Source: Pyronema omphalodes
Taxonomy: Eukaryota > Ascomycota > Pezizomycetes > Pezizales > Pyronemataceae
Direction: 5' to 3'
Assembly (NCBI GenBank): GCA_024516155.1
Contig: JAJJXM010000038.1
Span: forward strand, 124,001 to 188,000
Length of the DNA: 64,000 nucleotides
The translations under genes and the position numbers were made by a program. The notes beneath the pieces are model-generated. The model was not told where the DNA came from, did no database searches, and saw only the letters and a list, made by a program, of their open reading frames with translations. Positions 48,752 to 60,300 of the stretch are shown here, in pieces (position 1 is the first letter of the stretch; each line of letters opens with the position of its first letter).

Positions 48752-50446
48752 TCAGTTCAGTTTTACAAAAGGCAGTAGTTCAATCTGTTGCAACATACGG
48801 AATTGAACTCGGAGCTTTACAAGAAAATCTACCACGGGATCGATCTCGACTGGAAGAATTACAGAAAATCATAAACCAGCAAGCCCGGATGGCGACTGGG
48901 TGCCTCAAAACTACTCCGAGAGGATTCCTCATGGCTGAGGCAGGAATGAAGCCAGCAATTGCCATTGCAAGAGGCCGACAGGAGCGGTTCAAAGCTCGGA
49001 CTCTGGCAGAACCAGAACCCAAAGTGCCCACCAGCCGGCGAAATCGATCCGAGACAGCAGTGGCTGTTCGGAATGTCCACAAGCGGTGCTTGAAACTTTC
49101 CGGATTTCAGAAGGTGGAGAGCGTTCAACCACGTACAGGGAGAAAGACACTGGGCACAGTGATCATCGAAACACTAGAAACGGCCTCGGCAATTGCACAA
49201 CAATGGCAGGAGCTTGGATCCAAATGCTTTTGGACACATGGCTCCAAACTCCCGAATGACCATACAGGTGCAGCAGTGGTTTACCAGGCCAATAATAATT
49301 ATGCACCCGAGGAATTCCACCTAGGAACCAATCAAGAAGTATTCGATGCAGAACAATATGCTATTCATAAAGCTCTTCGTCAAGCTCACAACCTGAGGAC
49401 CGAGGGAATGTTTTTTGCAAAAATAACAATATTCTCTGATGCGCAAGCTGCACTGCGGCGCTTGCACAACGACAATGAAGGGCCAGGACAAACGATTACC
49501 ACTTGGATCCACAGTACAGAGAGGAAACTCCAACTCCTGGGGGTGCAAATTGAATACCGCTGGATCCCAAGTCATATTGGAATCACCGGGAATGAGCTGG
49601 CGGACGCTGCAGCGAAAAGAGCAGAAGCACACCAATGCGGGGATACATATACATATCTCATGCAAAAGTGTGCACTGATGAAGTGGGCATCACTTGCTCA
49701 TGTCAACCGGCTCGCCACAGAACGATCTACCAAACTCACGACAGAATGGATTAAGACAAATCTGGAAAAAAGCCGGTCCTACCGAGCAAGAAAATCCTGG
49801 GGAATAAGACAGGCTCTTCAGAAGATCCCAAAAAGGAAAGCAGCTGTTTTCCTCCAGTTAGCGTCCGGCCACGCTCTGATTGGGACACATCTTGTACGAG
49901 TCAAGAAGAAAGACTCGGATGGTTGCTGGTTTTGCAACTCGGGAAAAAGACAAACCCGGGGACACCTGTTTGGCGAATGTAAGGCATTGAAGCGAGATCT
50001 CTTGGTGCTGAAGAAGAAGGTTGAGAAGGTGAAAGGGAAGAAAATGGGTCGAGGGACAAGGATGAATGTGGTGGCGTTGTTCCAAGATGAACGGTTGACA
50101 GAACATGTGTTGGATTTTCTTCAACGGATAGGTGTGGGAAAGAGAGCGGAGTAGAATACCATAAAGGTGCCACTCAGAATATACATTCAAATGGAGGTGT
50201 TTGTTTCGTGGTGATCTATGTCACTCTTTTGTTTTTCTTTTTCTTTTTCTCGGTGTTGATTTTGTTGTCTCTTTTTCTGTTCTTTGTTTTTCATATCGTA
50301 ATAAGGTGGATATCTGGGATAAAGGAGATCGGGGGGCCTCATAAGGTGTCTCATTTCACGAGGACGGGTATTGGGTGTTTTGTTGTTTTTTCCTGCATGG
50401 GCCTTTTAGGCCTCGGTCAGCGTATGATTCAATAAATAAATAAACT
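48752..50446 (+). mobile_element. 5'-truncated non-LTR retrotransposon (RT end plus RNase H)
   Basis: A frame open from about 48752 to the stop at 50154. It begins within the end of a reverse-transcriptase region (LQKIINQQARMATG, GFLMAEAGMKPA), runs through an RNase H domain and ends in a Cys/His motif (CWFCNSGKRQTRGHLFGEC) typical of fungal Tad/I-like elements. RNase H landmarks: WTHGSKLP where TDGS is expected, the Glu in FDAEQYAIHKAL, the Asp in IFSDAQAALRRL and the Asp in HIGITGNELADAAAK. The first catalytic Asp is replaced by His. After the stop, about 280 bp of G/T-rich 3' UTR ends in AATAAATAAATAAA (50433-50446), a likely element tail. Loss of the 5' part is the usual outcome of target-primed reverse transcription. 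Confidence 0.85.
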
Positions 50447-51261
50447 TATTATCTTACTAGCTTACTAAATCATTACATCATTAGATCATTTTCATTCCCC
50501 AAGCCCAAGCCCAAGCCCAAGTCCCAAAGCCCTGAGTCATCAGTCCTCAATCGACGGGTTAGTGCAGAGTAGCGGGTTTTTTGTTTTTTGTTTTGGGTTT
50601 GGAGTATGATGATGTATTATTTACCATGGAGGTGATGACATGTAAGCTCTCTAGTTGGAAGATTTGGTATACGATTTGGTATAGGATTTGAGGATTTGAG
50701 GATTTGAGGATTTGAGGATTTGAGGATTTGAGGATTCTCGAATTTGAGGTGTTTGGATTGGGAGTTTCTGGGTTATTTTTTTTTTCTTTCGGGCATATTC
50801 TGCATCTGATTGTAGTGTTATTTAATGTGTTAGAACATGAATTCTCTGCTGCTTGGCTTGCGTGTGTGTTGTATGTGCTGTGGATGTTATGGACATGTTA
50901 TGGACATGTTCTGGAAGAAGTCCAGATACTTATATCTCCTACTTTTTTCTCAAAAAAGCAAGACAGAAAAAAAGAAAAAAAGAAAATACGGTTCAAGAAA
51001 TTATCTCAATTCCAAGTTAGAAGGCACCCAGGATAAAAAAGAATGTTTATCAATCTAAACCTTCTAATTTTCAGTAACCGAAATGAGAAAAAACCAAAAC
51101 GAACTCCACACTCTAAACTTCAAACTCCGGGATATAAAAACATAGGTCATCACTTTTCATAAAAGAAATCCTTATTCATCTACCAATTCTAAGTAAACCG
51201 CAAGAAACTCCAAACTCCATAGTTATGAAATAAACAAAAGTCATCACTTGTCATATATCCA
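50447..51261. other. Intergenic with GAGGATTT octamer repeat
   Basis: No gene supported. AGCCCA repeats sit at about 50499-50520, and GAGGATTT octamers at about 50688-50738. The right end (50950-51260) is A-rich and likely includes the 3' UTR of the nickel transporter gene, with two partly duplicated AACTCCA-containing stretches. Confidence 0.55.
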
Positions 51262-52848
51262 TCATACATCCTCCTCCTGCTTTTCCCTAGTCCCTGTCTG
51301 TTTCTCTGTCTCTTCTTCCCCTCTTGTTCCCAGGGCCCTGGTTTCCCGTTCCCTCCTAACTCTCTCCTCCCATACTCCCTCCCTCCATTTCCTCCAGGGT
51401 GCATAAAGCAAAGTTCCCAGCACCGCACCAACCACAAACAATCCCACAATCGCACCACCAACAACATCATACCACTCTCCGACCTTCTCCACTCCTAACC
51501 AAAACTGTCCCTTTGTAGTCTCAGGATCCGCGACATTCAACACCACATTCAAAACCTGTATCGTACCGATAACGATTGCAACAACAACGGTGATGATAGT
51601 AAGAACAATCGAATAATACAAAACCGCAATAAGATCTTTCGAAAACGATGAGGTTTGGTATAAGGCTGACATTAGTGCTCCGTCGATTGTATCTAGAAGA
51701 CACATTCCGATTGTGAAGAGGAGAGGGAAGATTAGGATTAGCCAGATGGAGGTGCCTTGGATCCCGTGGAGGGAGCTTATGCCGAGTAAGGCGATTTCCG
51801 AAGAGGTGTCGAAACCAAGTCCGACTAGGGGAATGTTAGCTTAAGCTTCAATTTGTCTCGCTTCGGCCGCGCTTCGCTTCGTGACGATGTAGACAGATAG
51901 ATGGCCTTACATAATACTCCCAATGGATACATTTTCCAACTCCTATCCACGAACGCAAACACACCCTTTAATATTCTGGTCATACATCCGGCACCGTTCA
52001 ACGCCTCATCCAGGGCTCCAACTTCTCCGGATACGCCATCACCTCTAGCATTTTTCTCCAATACAGAAGTCATCTTCCCCCACAATCTCCAGAGAACCCA
52101 AGCATTTATAATCGCCAACGTGATCAAAAACGCTGCCGAAACAGACGTTCCGATAATCCCTCCAACTTTCGAAAAGCTGTCAAATTTCTCAGATAAACTT
52201 GCAGAGGTTGCGGCGACGGCAATGGAGGTTATGATAACGATAGTTGAATGCCCGAGAGAAAAGAAAAAACCGACGGCAGTTGGTCTTTGCCCTGATGCAA
52301 TTAGGCGTCGTGTCATAAGATCGATCGCGGCGATATGGTCGGCGTCTAATGCATGTCGAAGTCCGAGGGTGTAGGCTAGGACTGCGGTGGCTGTGAGGGA
52401 TCTGAGATGCGTTTGTTAGAATGTATTGCCATTGTGAATCAAGTGAAGGTAATTGAGCCCCTGATCTCAATTTCGAAGTAGTTACTTGTGGCTCGGGCCT
52501 CAAGATTCGATATCACGAGATATCGGGGGGTGGGAATGCGGGGATGTGGGGATGTGGGGATACGGGAGTGGGGGCCGTTTGAACATCACATCCCGCTTCG
52601 TTTCACAAAGACGACATACCGATTAAAATGCTATTATTTCATCAACAAACTCTTCTTCTTCAAAATTATATCATTCCAAGATTTCCAAAACTTACCAAAA
52701 CAACACCCACAGCAGCCCACACAAAAGCATTCAACACAATCACCGCCAAGATGATCGCCACACCTTTCGCTGGTAATCGTCGCAAGTACGGGATCCTACC
52801 ATGGTATCTTTCCGCTGCTGATTTCGTTGATTGTAAGGGTCTTAACAT
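51262..52848 (-). CDS. NiCoT-family nickel/cobalt permease
   Basis: Membrane importer of nickel and/or cobalt of the NiCoT (HoxN/Nic1) family; nickel uptake serves urease in many fungi. Four exons: 52696-52848, 52620-52630 (11 nt), 51911-52401 and 51262-51824, giving 405 aa. Signature 1 is RHALDADHIAAID (about residues 70-82, HX4DH type), signature 2 is GFFFSLGHSTIV (about 99-110), signature 3 is LGFDTSSEIALLG, and signature 4 is LFTIGMCLLDTIDGALM. Hydrophobic segments include AIILAVIVLNAFVWAAVGVVL, TIVIITSIAVAA, FLITLAIINAWVLWRLW and VLYYSIVLTIITVVVAIVIG in parts. The 11-nt exon supplies HFN plus part of the next codon and is needed to join exon 1 to exon 3 in frame, restoring the family's LxxHFxxSL stretch. 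The cytosolic C-terminus is highly charged. Confidence 0.92.
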
Positions 52849-54909
52849 CGTTTGCTGTTATCGTCCTTCGATATATTTCGGTTTTCGGCTTTCAATTCCT
52901 GCTCCTGTTCCTGTTCCTGTGACCGGGTATCGGTTCCGCGAACATTCCCTCGCGCGATGAAATTGCGGGGGGTGGGAGAGAGTTAGGATTTATGTATGGT
53001 GCACCTGCCATCTTCTAGCGACGCGCGATAATTTTCTCTAACCCCCTCCTCCCCTGGTGGCCGTGGGATAAGAGAACCTTGGGGATCGTTCAATTGAATC
53101 ATCTGATCGGGGCACCCCGTTATCTGTAACACCGACACCTATGTCTATTGCCCACCCTATCTTCGGGGCCGCGTCCGAACCATGGAAAAATGGAAAAATG
53201 ACAAGAAGCCATTCGCCGAACCCTCGTTTCCCCCCACACCACATATAAGTTTTCGTCTTGGCGGAATCCAGTGTAAGCTATGTCGTCGGCGGCGCAGGCA
53301 TGATAGCTACGATGAGGAAATATATATGACTAATTGACTGTAGTTGTACATTGCGATACTGTACTGTTTTCTGGATTTGCGCATCCCGTGCTTGGAATTG
53401 TTGAAAGAAAAGCTGCCTGCGCAAAGATTAGATAACTAAATAGACGAGCGAGGTAATATGCGGAACTGGGGGCGAGGATGTGTTATAGAGCACCATACTC
53501 GGATACTTGGCTTGGCTTGGGTACAAGGATAGATCGAGCAGCCAACGCTCTGTTACCACATAATTTGAGATGGCCAAGCAAAACTAACCAGAGAGCAACG
53601 ACAGCGAAAAGAGGTTCAGAGATAGCAGCAATGAGAAGTTATAAAACTAATCCTTCGAGATAACGGTTGCCAATCGTGGCAGATACCAGATACTGAAGGG
53701 AAACCATTCGTCTGGGTAGCTCTACGAAGTTAAATGCAGTTCCCTAGATAAGCGTCAGCCCTGTGGTGTTCTTATCCTAGACATCGTAAACTAAACACAG
53801 AATTCCGCGGACCGTAGGTAAACAGTGAATGCGAATATGAAATCGATTTCCCAAAAACTGTAGTTGTTCCTTGATCAGCGCTCTGTCTTTGATGCTAATG
53901 GAGGTGGAGGTTCGGGAGTTTGAGGTAAAAGAAAAGTGACAGCCCCGGATAAGACAACGAAGTCTGATGGAAGATAAAGTGGAAGCGAGCGGAGGAAGGA
54001 AAGATTGGATGTCACACCTTCCCGGAATTCAATGTCCCGCCAATTATCATCAAGCCCAGACTTCTTATTCCTCATTGTCGTCTATGCTAGTTTTTAACAG
54101 CAGGAATTCACGAATTACCGAATATAATTGAGATCAAGGAATTAGTTTATCAATTCATTTCTTTTATTTGTATGCGAAAATATGGACAAGTCGATATCTT
54201 TGCTTTTTGACCATCGTGTAAATAAAAAGTCTGTTGTTAGTTGTGGTATCGGGTACAGTTGAATAGTTGAACTTTATCTACTCCTACTCTTGATGCGATT
54301 AATCGGAAAACCTTTTTTGAAGACAAAATAATTGTCCCTATCACTTCCAACATTACTGATAATCACTACAGGGAGACAAATAATTCCACACCTTTAGCAC
54401 ATAGTGGTTGTAAAACTCAAACAATTCACTTTCACTATCGTCTTTGACGACGAAAACTTTGTTACTGGAAGTTCTGTGATGCGCTTCCGGTATGTTGAAG
54501 ACAGTATCAAGACTATGTGGTTCTTCATTCTAAAGTGAAGTAAGTGTATAGGGGAGAACAGAGAGGAACCGGTTTTTGTTCTTAGGTATCTACATAGCGT
54601 TAAAGATGAAGCTTTATCTTTGAATCAGACATCAAAACCTAAGTTGATATCTATGATTGGGAACATGCTATCGGTTAAGCAGGTTCAGATACATGGTGAA
54701 AGTCGGTGCTTATGTGGGTACTGTAACTGTTGGTACGTGGTTTCTACAGAAATTTCATCATCATGAGTTATCATACAAATCATCAATATCATTGAAAGCT
54801 CATTACAACTCTATACAAATACAATAAAATTTACAAAAAGTCAAGTCAGATATAAAAAATGCCACTAAGAATAATAACAACCCACATTAAACTACTCGCT
54901 GACATCATA
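52849..54909. other. Intergenic upstream of nickel transporter
   Basis: About 2 kb with no convincing gene. Short frames on both strands (for example 53875-54075 on the minus strand, MRNKKSGLDDNW...) lack domains, and no repeat stands out. The stretch near 52850-53250 should carry the transporter promoter; 54150-54909 is AT-rich. Confidence 0.45.
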
Positions 54910-56667
54910 CTAATCATCCAGCGGAGAATGATCATTACGCCTTCTATCCTCCTCTCGGGCTGTCAAAAACTCAGGACTCCTTCTCTCGCCGTGATCTATG
55001 AGGAAGCCACTCCCATCCCGGTAGTCGTCGGTTGGAAAATTACTAGTCCGCGGAAATGTGCTGGAAAATCCGCTGGAAAATTCATGGCTTGTAACTCGGC
55101 CCTCGAGTGACCCACCGGTTGCCTCTCCGTCACCACGGCCCTCACTGTTGCCCTCTCCCTCAGCTCGGAAGCCGGTACTTCTGTCACGCTCTGATCGGAA
55201 GCCACTACTTCTGTCACCGTCGCCTCGACCTCCACTGCTTCCCTCCCCGTCGCCTCGGAAGCCACTGCTTCTACCACCGTCTACTCGGGAGCCACTACTT
55301 CTGTCGATGTCTCCTCGCCCCCCTCCGCTTCTTTCCTCATCTCCTCGGAAGCTACTGCTGCTGTCTCCATCCCCTCGGAACCCTGTAATCCTGTCACCGT
55401 CTCCCCTGAGACCACTCCTTCTCTGTCCGTCAGCAAGAAATCCAATATTTCTCTGCCCATCCCCAAGATACCCACTTGTTCTTTGTCTATCTCCAAGAAA
55501 CCCACTACTTCTCTGTCCATCCCCAAGAAGTCCACTGCCCCTATGTCCATCCCCGTGAGGCTCCTGGCTTCTTCCATTTGACCCCTCCCTCGAGGGCCCA
55601 CTCCCTTGATGAGAATTATTGCCATCCGATAACAACGCATTGCTATTGGCCGCCGCCGCACCCGCCACCGACTCATTAAGAAACCCACTCCCGATAGGGC
55701 TCCTAACCGGAGATCTCTCCTGCGGTAACCTGCTCCTCAACATCTCCATCGCCTCCTTCATAGCCTGCAACTCCGCGCCGATCGCAGCGACCATTAAATT
55801 CCACCCTTCTGCCTGCGACTTCTCCACCATATCCTCCAATTCCCTAACCACACCTCCCATAGCTGTAACAACTCCTACTATATTTCTTTCCCTGACCCTT
55901 CTTCTTAACTCCACTTCAAACCCTTCCACCACCTCTGTAGCCCTTTCCCACAATTTTATCCCTTCCTTCAACGCCAATCTCTCCTTGCGAGCTCCTTCCC
56001 TCTGCTCCTCGAGCTTGCTCCTTTCCTCTTCCCATCCTCTAATCATAACCTCCGGATCACCCGCCGTAACCAATCCCGCCAAGGAAGCAGAAACGCTTTC
56101 CAAAGCACCTTTATAACTCGCCTCCATAGCTTGAACTTTGGATTCAGCTTGTTTAGACTCCTTACGAAGGATCTTCTGTCTCTTTTCCAGGTCCCATAGT
56201 TTCCGTTTAAGAGCATTTATCTCAGCCGCAACCCGGATTTCTTCCTCCTTTAATGCAGTAGCATGGACACCTTCGGGACTATCACGAATTCTCCGGAGTT
56301 CGTCTCGAAGACGCTCGCTTTTTGCCGTCTGAGTACGTGTATTGGTAATCTTGAAGGTCAAATTTAGGGATAAAGAACTGAGAAGTTTCGATTCGGAACT
56401 TTTTATAGAGGATAAAGATCGCATGGCCGTTAGCAGGTTTGTACGGGTGGTGGGGAGGGAGATGCCAGAGCCGGGAATAAAGGCGGCTGATTGTCTGTCC
56501 AGAATTTCCTGCACATCAGATTGAATACGGAGAGAGGCATTATGGAGTTGTTGAAGGGGGTTAGATTGCAGTTCTAAGGGGTCTATCATGGGTGGTGTGT
56601 TAAGCGGGGGAGATATGGAGTTCGACGAGGAGCGGCGGCCGGAGGTCCTGCGCGGAGAAGCCATCAT
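54910..56667 (-). CDS. Coiled-coil protein with decapeptide-repeat tail, unrecognised
   Basis: Single-exon frame of 585 aa from the ATG at 56667; the frame also stays open upstream to a GTG at 56718, but an ATG start (MMASPRRTSGRRSS) is more likely. After a Ser/Arg-rich head it has a predicted helical, coiled-coil body of about 290 residues with heptad-like runs (SERLRDELRRIRDS, EIRVAAEINALKRKLWDLEKRQ, SKLEEQREGARKERLALKEG) and an amphipathic stretch AAIGAELQAMKEAMEMLR. From about residue 372 onward (55120-55554) there are 14 imperfect copies of a 10-residue unit like GDGDRSSGFR. The end is charged and disordered (REEDRRRNDHS). I do not recognise the family; an autophagy-scaffold or spindle-pole type coiled coil is possible but unsupported. 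Confidence 0.75.
   Translation of the reverse strand: MMASPRRTSGRRSSSNSISPPLNTPPMIDPLELQSNPLQQLHNASLRIQSDVQEILDRQSAAFIPGSGISLPTTRTNLLTAMRSLSSIKSSESKLLSSLSLNLTFKITNTRTQTAKSERLRDELRRIRDSPEGVHATALKEEEIRVAAEINALKRKLWDLEKRQKILRKESKQAESKVQAMEASYKGALESVSASLAGLVTAGDPEVMIRGWEEERSKLEEQREGARKERLALKEGIKLWERATEVVEGFEVELRRRVRERNIVGVVTAMGGVVRELEDMVEKSQAEGWNLMVAAIGAELQAMKEAMEMLRSRLPQERSPVRSPIGSGFLNESVAGAAAANSNALLSDGNNSHQGSGPSREGSNGRSQEPHGDGHRGSGLLGDGQRSSGFLGDRQRTSGYLGDGQRNIGFLADGQRRSGLRGDGDRITGFRGDGDSSSSFRGDEERSGGGRGDIDRSSGSRVDGGRSSGFRGDGEGSSGGRGDGDRSSGFRSERDRSTGFRAEGEGNSEGRGDGEATGGSLEGRVTSHEFSSGFSSTFPRTSNFPTDDYRDGSGFLIDHGERRSPEFLTAREEDRRRNDHSPLDD
55120..55554 (-). repeat. 30-bp coding minisatellite
   Basis: In-frame 30-bp tandem repeat, 14 full units plus a partial one, encoding GDGxRSSGFx-type decapeptides inside the coiled-coil gene. 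Units diverge in sequence but keep length exactly, so frame has been maintained. Confidence 0.9.
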
Positions 56668-57303
56668 GTCGGGATCGACCTTCGGAGGAGGTTGATGTGT
56701 CGAGTCTGGAGTATTCACGGTGGTGAAGCAGCGATGGTTCCGGTTTGGCGACGGAGTTGTTGAAGTGGGTTATGACGACGGTGAAAGTTTCTATGGGCCG
56801 CGGATTTTGGAAGCTTGGAGCTTAAGCTCTTAGCGGGACGTACATAGTGGGGGATCGCATGTGACGCTAAGAGTGGCAGGGATGGAGGTAGCGATTTCCG
56901 GTCACCGAGAGTGACTCGTGAAATTTCAATGGTCATCCAACAATCAACATTGAGCGGAGAATTGTGACTTTAGAACCCGATGACCATGCACTTATGACCT
57001 TCTTAACAAAAATAATATCACCAAAACAAGTACTCATCGCGTCATCGTAAAAAATAAAATATCCCCATACATCCCCAATTGCATTCCAAAGGCGACCAAA
57101 AACAGCAAAAAGATATCATAAAAGTGGGAAGCAAAAAAAAAAAAAAAATAGTGGAACACTCTCAAAGCATGATACCACACTACGCCCTTTTCCAACCCTA
57201 CATAGAATAACAAATGCTCCACAAAAAAAAGAAAAAAGAAAAACACGAAAACCAACAAATACAAAAATGACATGACCCATTAATAAAACTGAGAACTCCC
57301 GCT
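56668..57303. other. Intergenic, coiled-coil gene 5' / PDS5 3' flank
   Basis: Both neighbours are read leftward, so this holds the promoter of the coiled-coil gene (near 56668-56900) and the PDS5 3' UTR (57000-57303, A-rich with A15-like run at 57134). Nothing else is recognised. Confidence 0.5.
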
Positions 57304-60300
57304 TTACACGTCGTCCGGAACATCGCTGAGGTCGCTACTATCGGCCCTCTCTGCGGCTTTCATTCCTCGACTACTCTTTCTAGTCGCCGCCGGTTTTGCT
57401 GCTACTTTCGCCGTTGTTTTCTCCGGTGTCTTTGATTTTGCCGCCGCATTACTTCTAGCTGACCTTCTGCCAACAGGAAGCTGCTTTACCGGGCTCTTCG
57501 CTGGTGGCGGGGTAGCAGATGACTCTGCCTCCTCCTCCTCATCCTCCCCGGCCTCTGCCTCGGCCTCTTTTTCTGGCTCAGGAGTATCAATCTCCATCTC
57601 GACAACGTCAACAGACGCCTTTTTCGACGCCGGTTTCTTTGCCGAGGCGGCTATAGAATTCCTCGCCGGTTTTCCTCTGGACTTTGGTGTAGGCGCGGGT
57701 GCGGGTTCGTCTTCACTTTCACTTACATCTCCCATCTCTTCGTCCTCGCTGTCATCATCATACTCATCACTACCATTCTCCTCAGCGTAGGTGATCTGCT
57801 TAGCCAGGGAAACCCGTCCACTACGACGTCTATCACCTTCTTTGACGGGTTCCTTCGCCTCCTGCGCCTTCTTTGCCTTCACCTTTGTCACCTTTTTTGT
57901 CCGCTTCGTCTTCTCAGGCTTTTCAGCACGCGGTTTCTTAACCGATGCTGGTGGAGAAGAGTCGCGGTTGACATCGGATTTTCGTTTCCGGGTGCTAGGA
58001 GCGGAGGAGGTAGTGGCTCCGTGACCGAGGCTCTTGGACGTACGGACTAGGGCTCCGAGTTTCTTGTCGACACCTTCAGGGAGGAAGGTGCGTTTGCTTA
58101 CTTCTTGGGATTCAGCAGCGGTGGACATGGGTGCGAATAGGGCTGCAGGGAGGCGGAAGCGGCCGGGCCAGGTTTGGATAGACCAGCGGTGGTGCTCGGC
58201 GTAGTGGCGTATGACGGCTTGGGAAAGTTCGGAGAGGTAGTACATGTTCTGTATCTTGTTGGTGATTACTCTCGACAAGGAGCAGGGATATGGCTTACGT
58301 CAGAGTTGTCAGGAGAAAGTTTGTCCTTGAATTGTTTTGCACGCTGGGCAACGTAATGGATAAGGCCGATATTTTCTTCATTTGCAATAGCTCTCAGATA
58401 AAACAAAATGTACCTGCAGAACCATGCGCGCACGCTAATAATCAGCTCCGCCACCAGTCCTTATGATTTTGGATGCGTATCACACCTCCAGAAGGGTCAC
58501 TTACTTTGCAAAGTCTGTTGCATCCTCTACTTGGGTTCCAAAATCTGGGTGGTGAACTAGCAAGCTCATTAGACGAGCAAATACTTGTTCCATCAAGTTA
58601 CCACTGGTAACTAGATTTCCGTTGGTTCCCTTTGCAATTTGTAACGACCGAGCTTTAATCCAGGTTACTGTCTCCTCTCGCCATGCCTCGTTGGGTTCGT
58701 AAGCCATAAGGAAAATAGGAGTGTAGTAACGCGAGTTGAGCTTTCCGGCAGCAAGATACTTTTTCAGCTTATTGATAAATCCCTGGCGAACCTGTAAACA
58801 ACCATCCTGAGCTACAACAGCAAGCCTGTTGAACTCGACCGCAGAGATAAGATCGTCGTATGGTTTGTAGGTAGCAAGCTTTAATAAATGTTGTGCTGCC
58901 GCCAATCTCAATCTTGTCCGATGAGTAGCAGGTGTACTCTTGGACTTGAGTGTCTCGCCATCGTTTTGAATAATCTTATTCAAACTCCGGATGACACCCT
59001 GGTTCTCCACATTGGCAGAGTCGACATGTCCTCTTAGACGGTTGACCAACACCTTCAATGCCAAAAGCTTCGCCTTGATCTCATCATCCAGCTCATGATC
59101 ATCTAACCAGGCATTCTTTGCATCGTCCTCACTCTCGTCTTCTGGAGCAGGAGTTCGAACTTGGGCAATAATATCCATGACAAGGGTCCGGATAGAGTCC
59201 TTGTCATCTTCGCACTGCTCCGGGGACAACAATGACAACTGAGAAAGACATGAGAGCTTCGCCAAAAAATTAGGTTCGCCGTACTTGAAGTTTTTGATGC
59301 AGCTCTTAACAAGGTCGTTGGCGTATAGCTCCTTCCGATTAGCCGAGTACATCAAGATAGTCACTGCGTGCTTTGATGCTGCAGGATCGCCTGTGAGGGC
59401 GAAAGAAACGAGAGCCTGGAGGAGCCTTCGTTCTTGGGGCATATCTTTGGGGTATGACTTGACAAATCCAGCACATGCTTTGAGAGTGTCCACTGCGCTT
59501 GCTGTGTCTCCATTGGAAGGTGACTGGTCGTAGAGAAGGTCGCAAAGAGCTTTAATGTTAGCCTTGAAGACAGCAGGGTTAGAACCTGACATCTCCTTCA
59601 GGACCTCGTGAGCAGTGCTGGCAAGAGAAAGCTCGTCAGTACGAGAGAACTCGACGATGGGAGCAACATGGGATTTGTTGTAAATGAGCTGAGAGACACG
59701 GTAGAGGAGAGGAGTGAGAGAGTCGAGGATTCCTGGCTGAGAGGATTCTCCTATCCTCTTCTTAATCCTCCTCAGAGAGTGGACAACGGTTCTATAGTCA
59801 CTGTCAGGGTTAAAGCAGGATCGGATAGCTGTGTAAGATTTTCGGTCGTGGAGCTTTGCAAATTTCTGAAGGTTATCCTTTGCTTTTGGTGGCTCAGGTA
59901 GCTTCTGGGAAAGCCATGCCGAAAATTTGTCGAGTGTAGTCTTTACTGCAGCCTCGTCGATACCTTGCTCAATAACTCCACCCTAAATAAATGTCAACAA
60001 AATTCAGGTTAGGGTTAGGATGAACTTACGTTGTTGTCTTCACACGCTTTCAGGAACACCTCCATAACCTTGGCGTATGAAATTTGACGTAATGGCACGG
60101 CGAATAGGGCACGTTTAGCTTTAGCGTCGAGACCCTTAACGAGAACTAATAAGCGCTGAACTCTGATCTTGTCGCCCTCCAATGCTTCCTTTTCTCGTTC
60201 CTTGCTGTCGTCCTTGTCTTTTCCCTTTGTTTTTCCATTGGCATTGTCATCCGTACCATCTATCTCCTTTTCGATTGGGGGATAATTCACAGGAATTAAA

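Noticed and set aside
53875..54075. 66-codon minus-strand frame MRNKKSGLDDNW
   Set aside because: No domain, no signal peptide and no conserved neighbours; could not be supported as a gene.
60001..60020. Telomere-like GGTTAGGGTTAGG
   Set aside because: Only about two units inside a PDS5 intron; too short to indicate a telomeric insertion.
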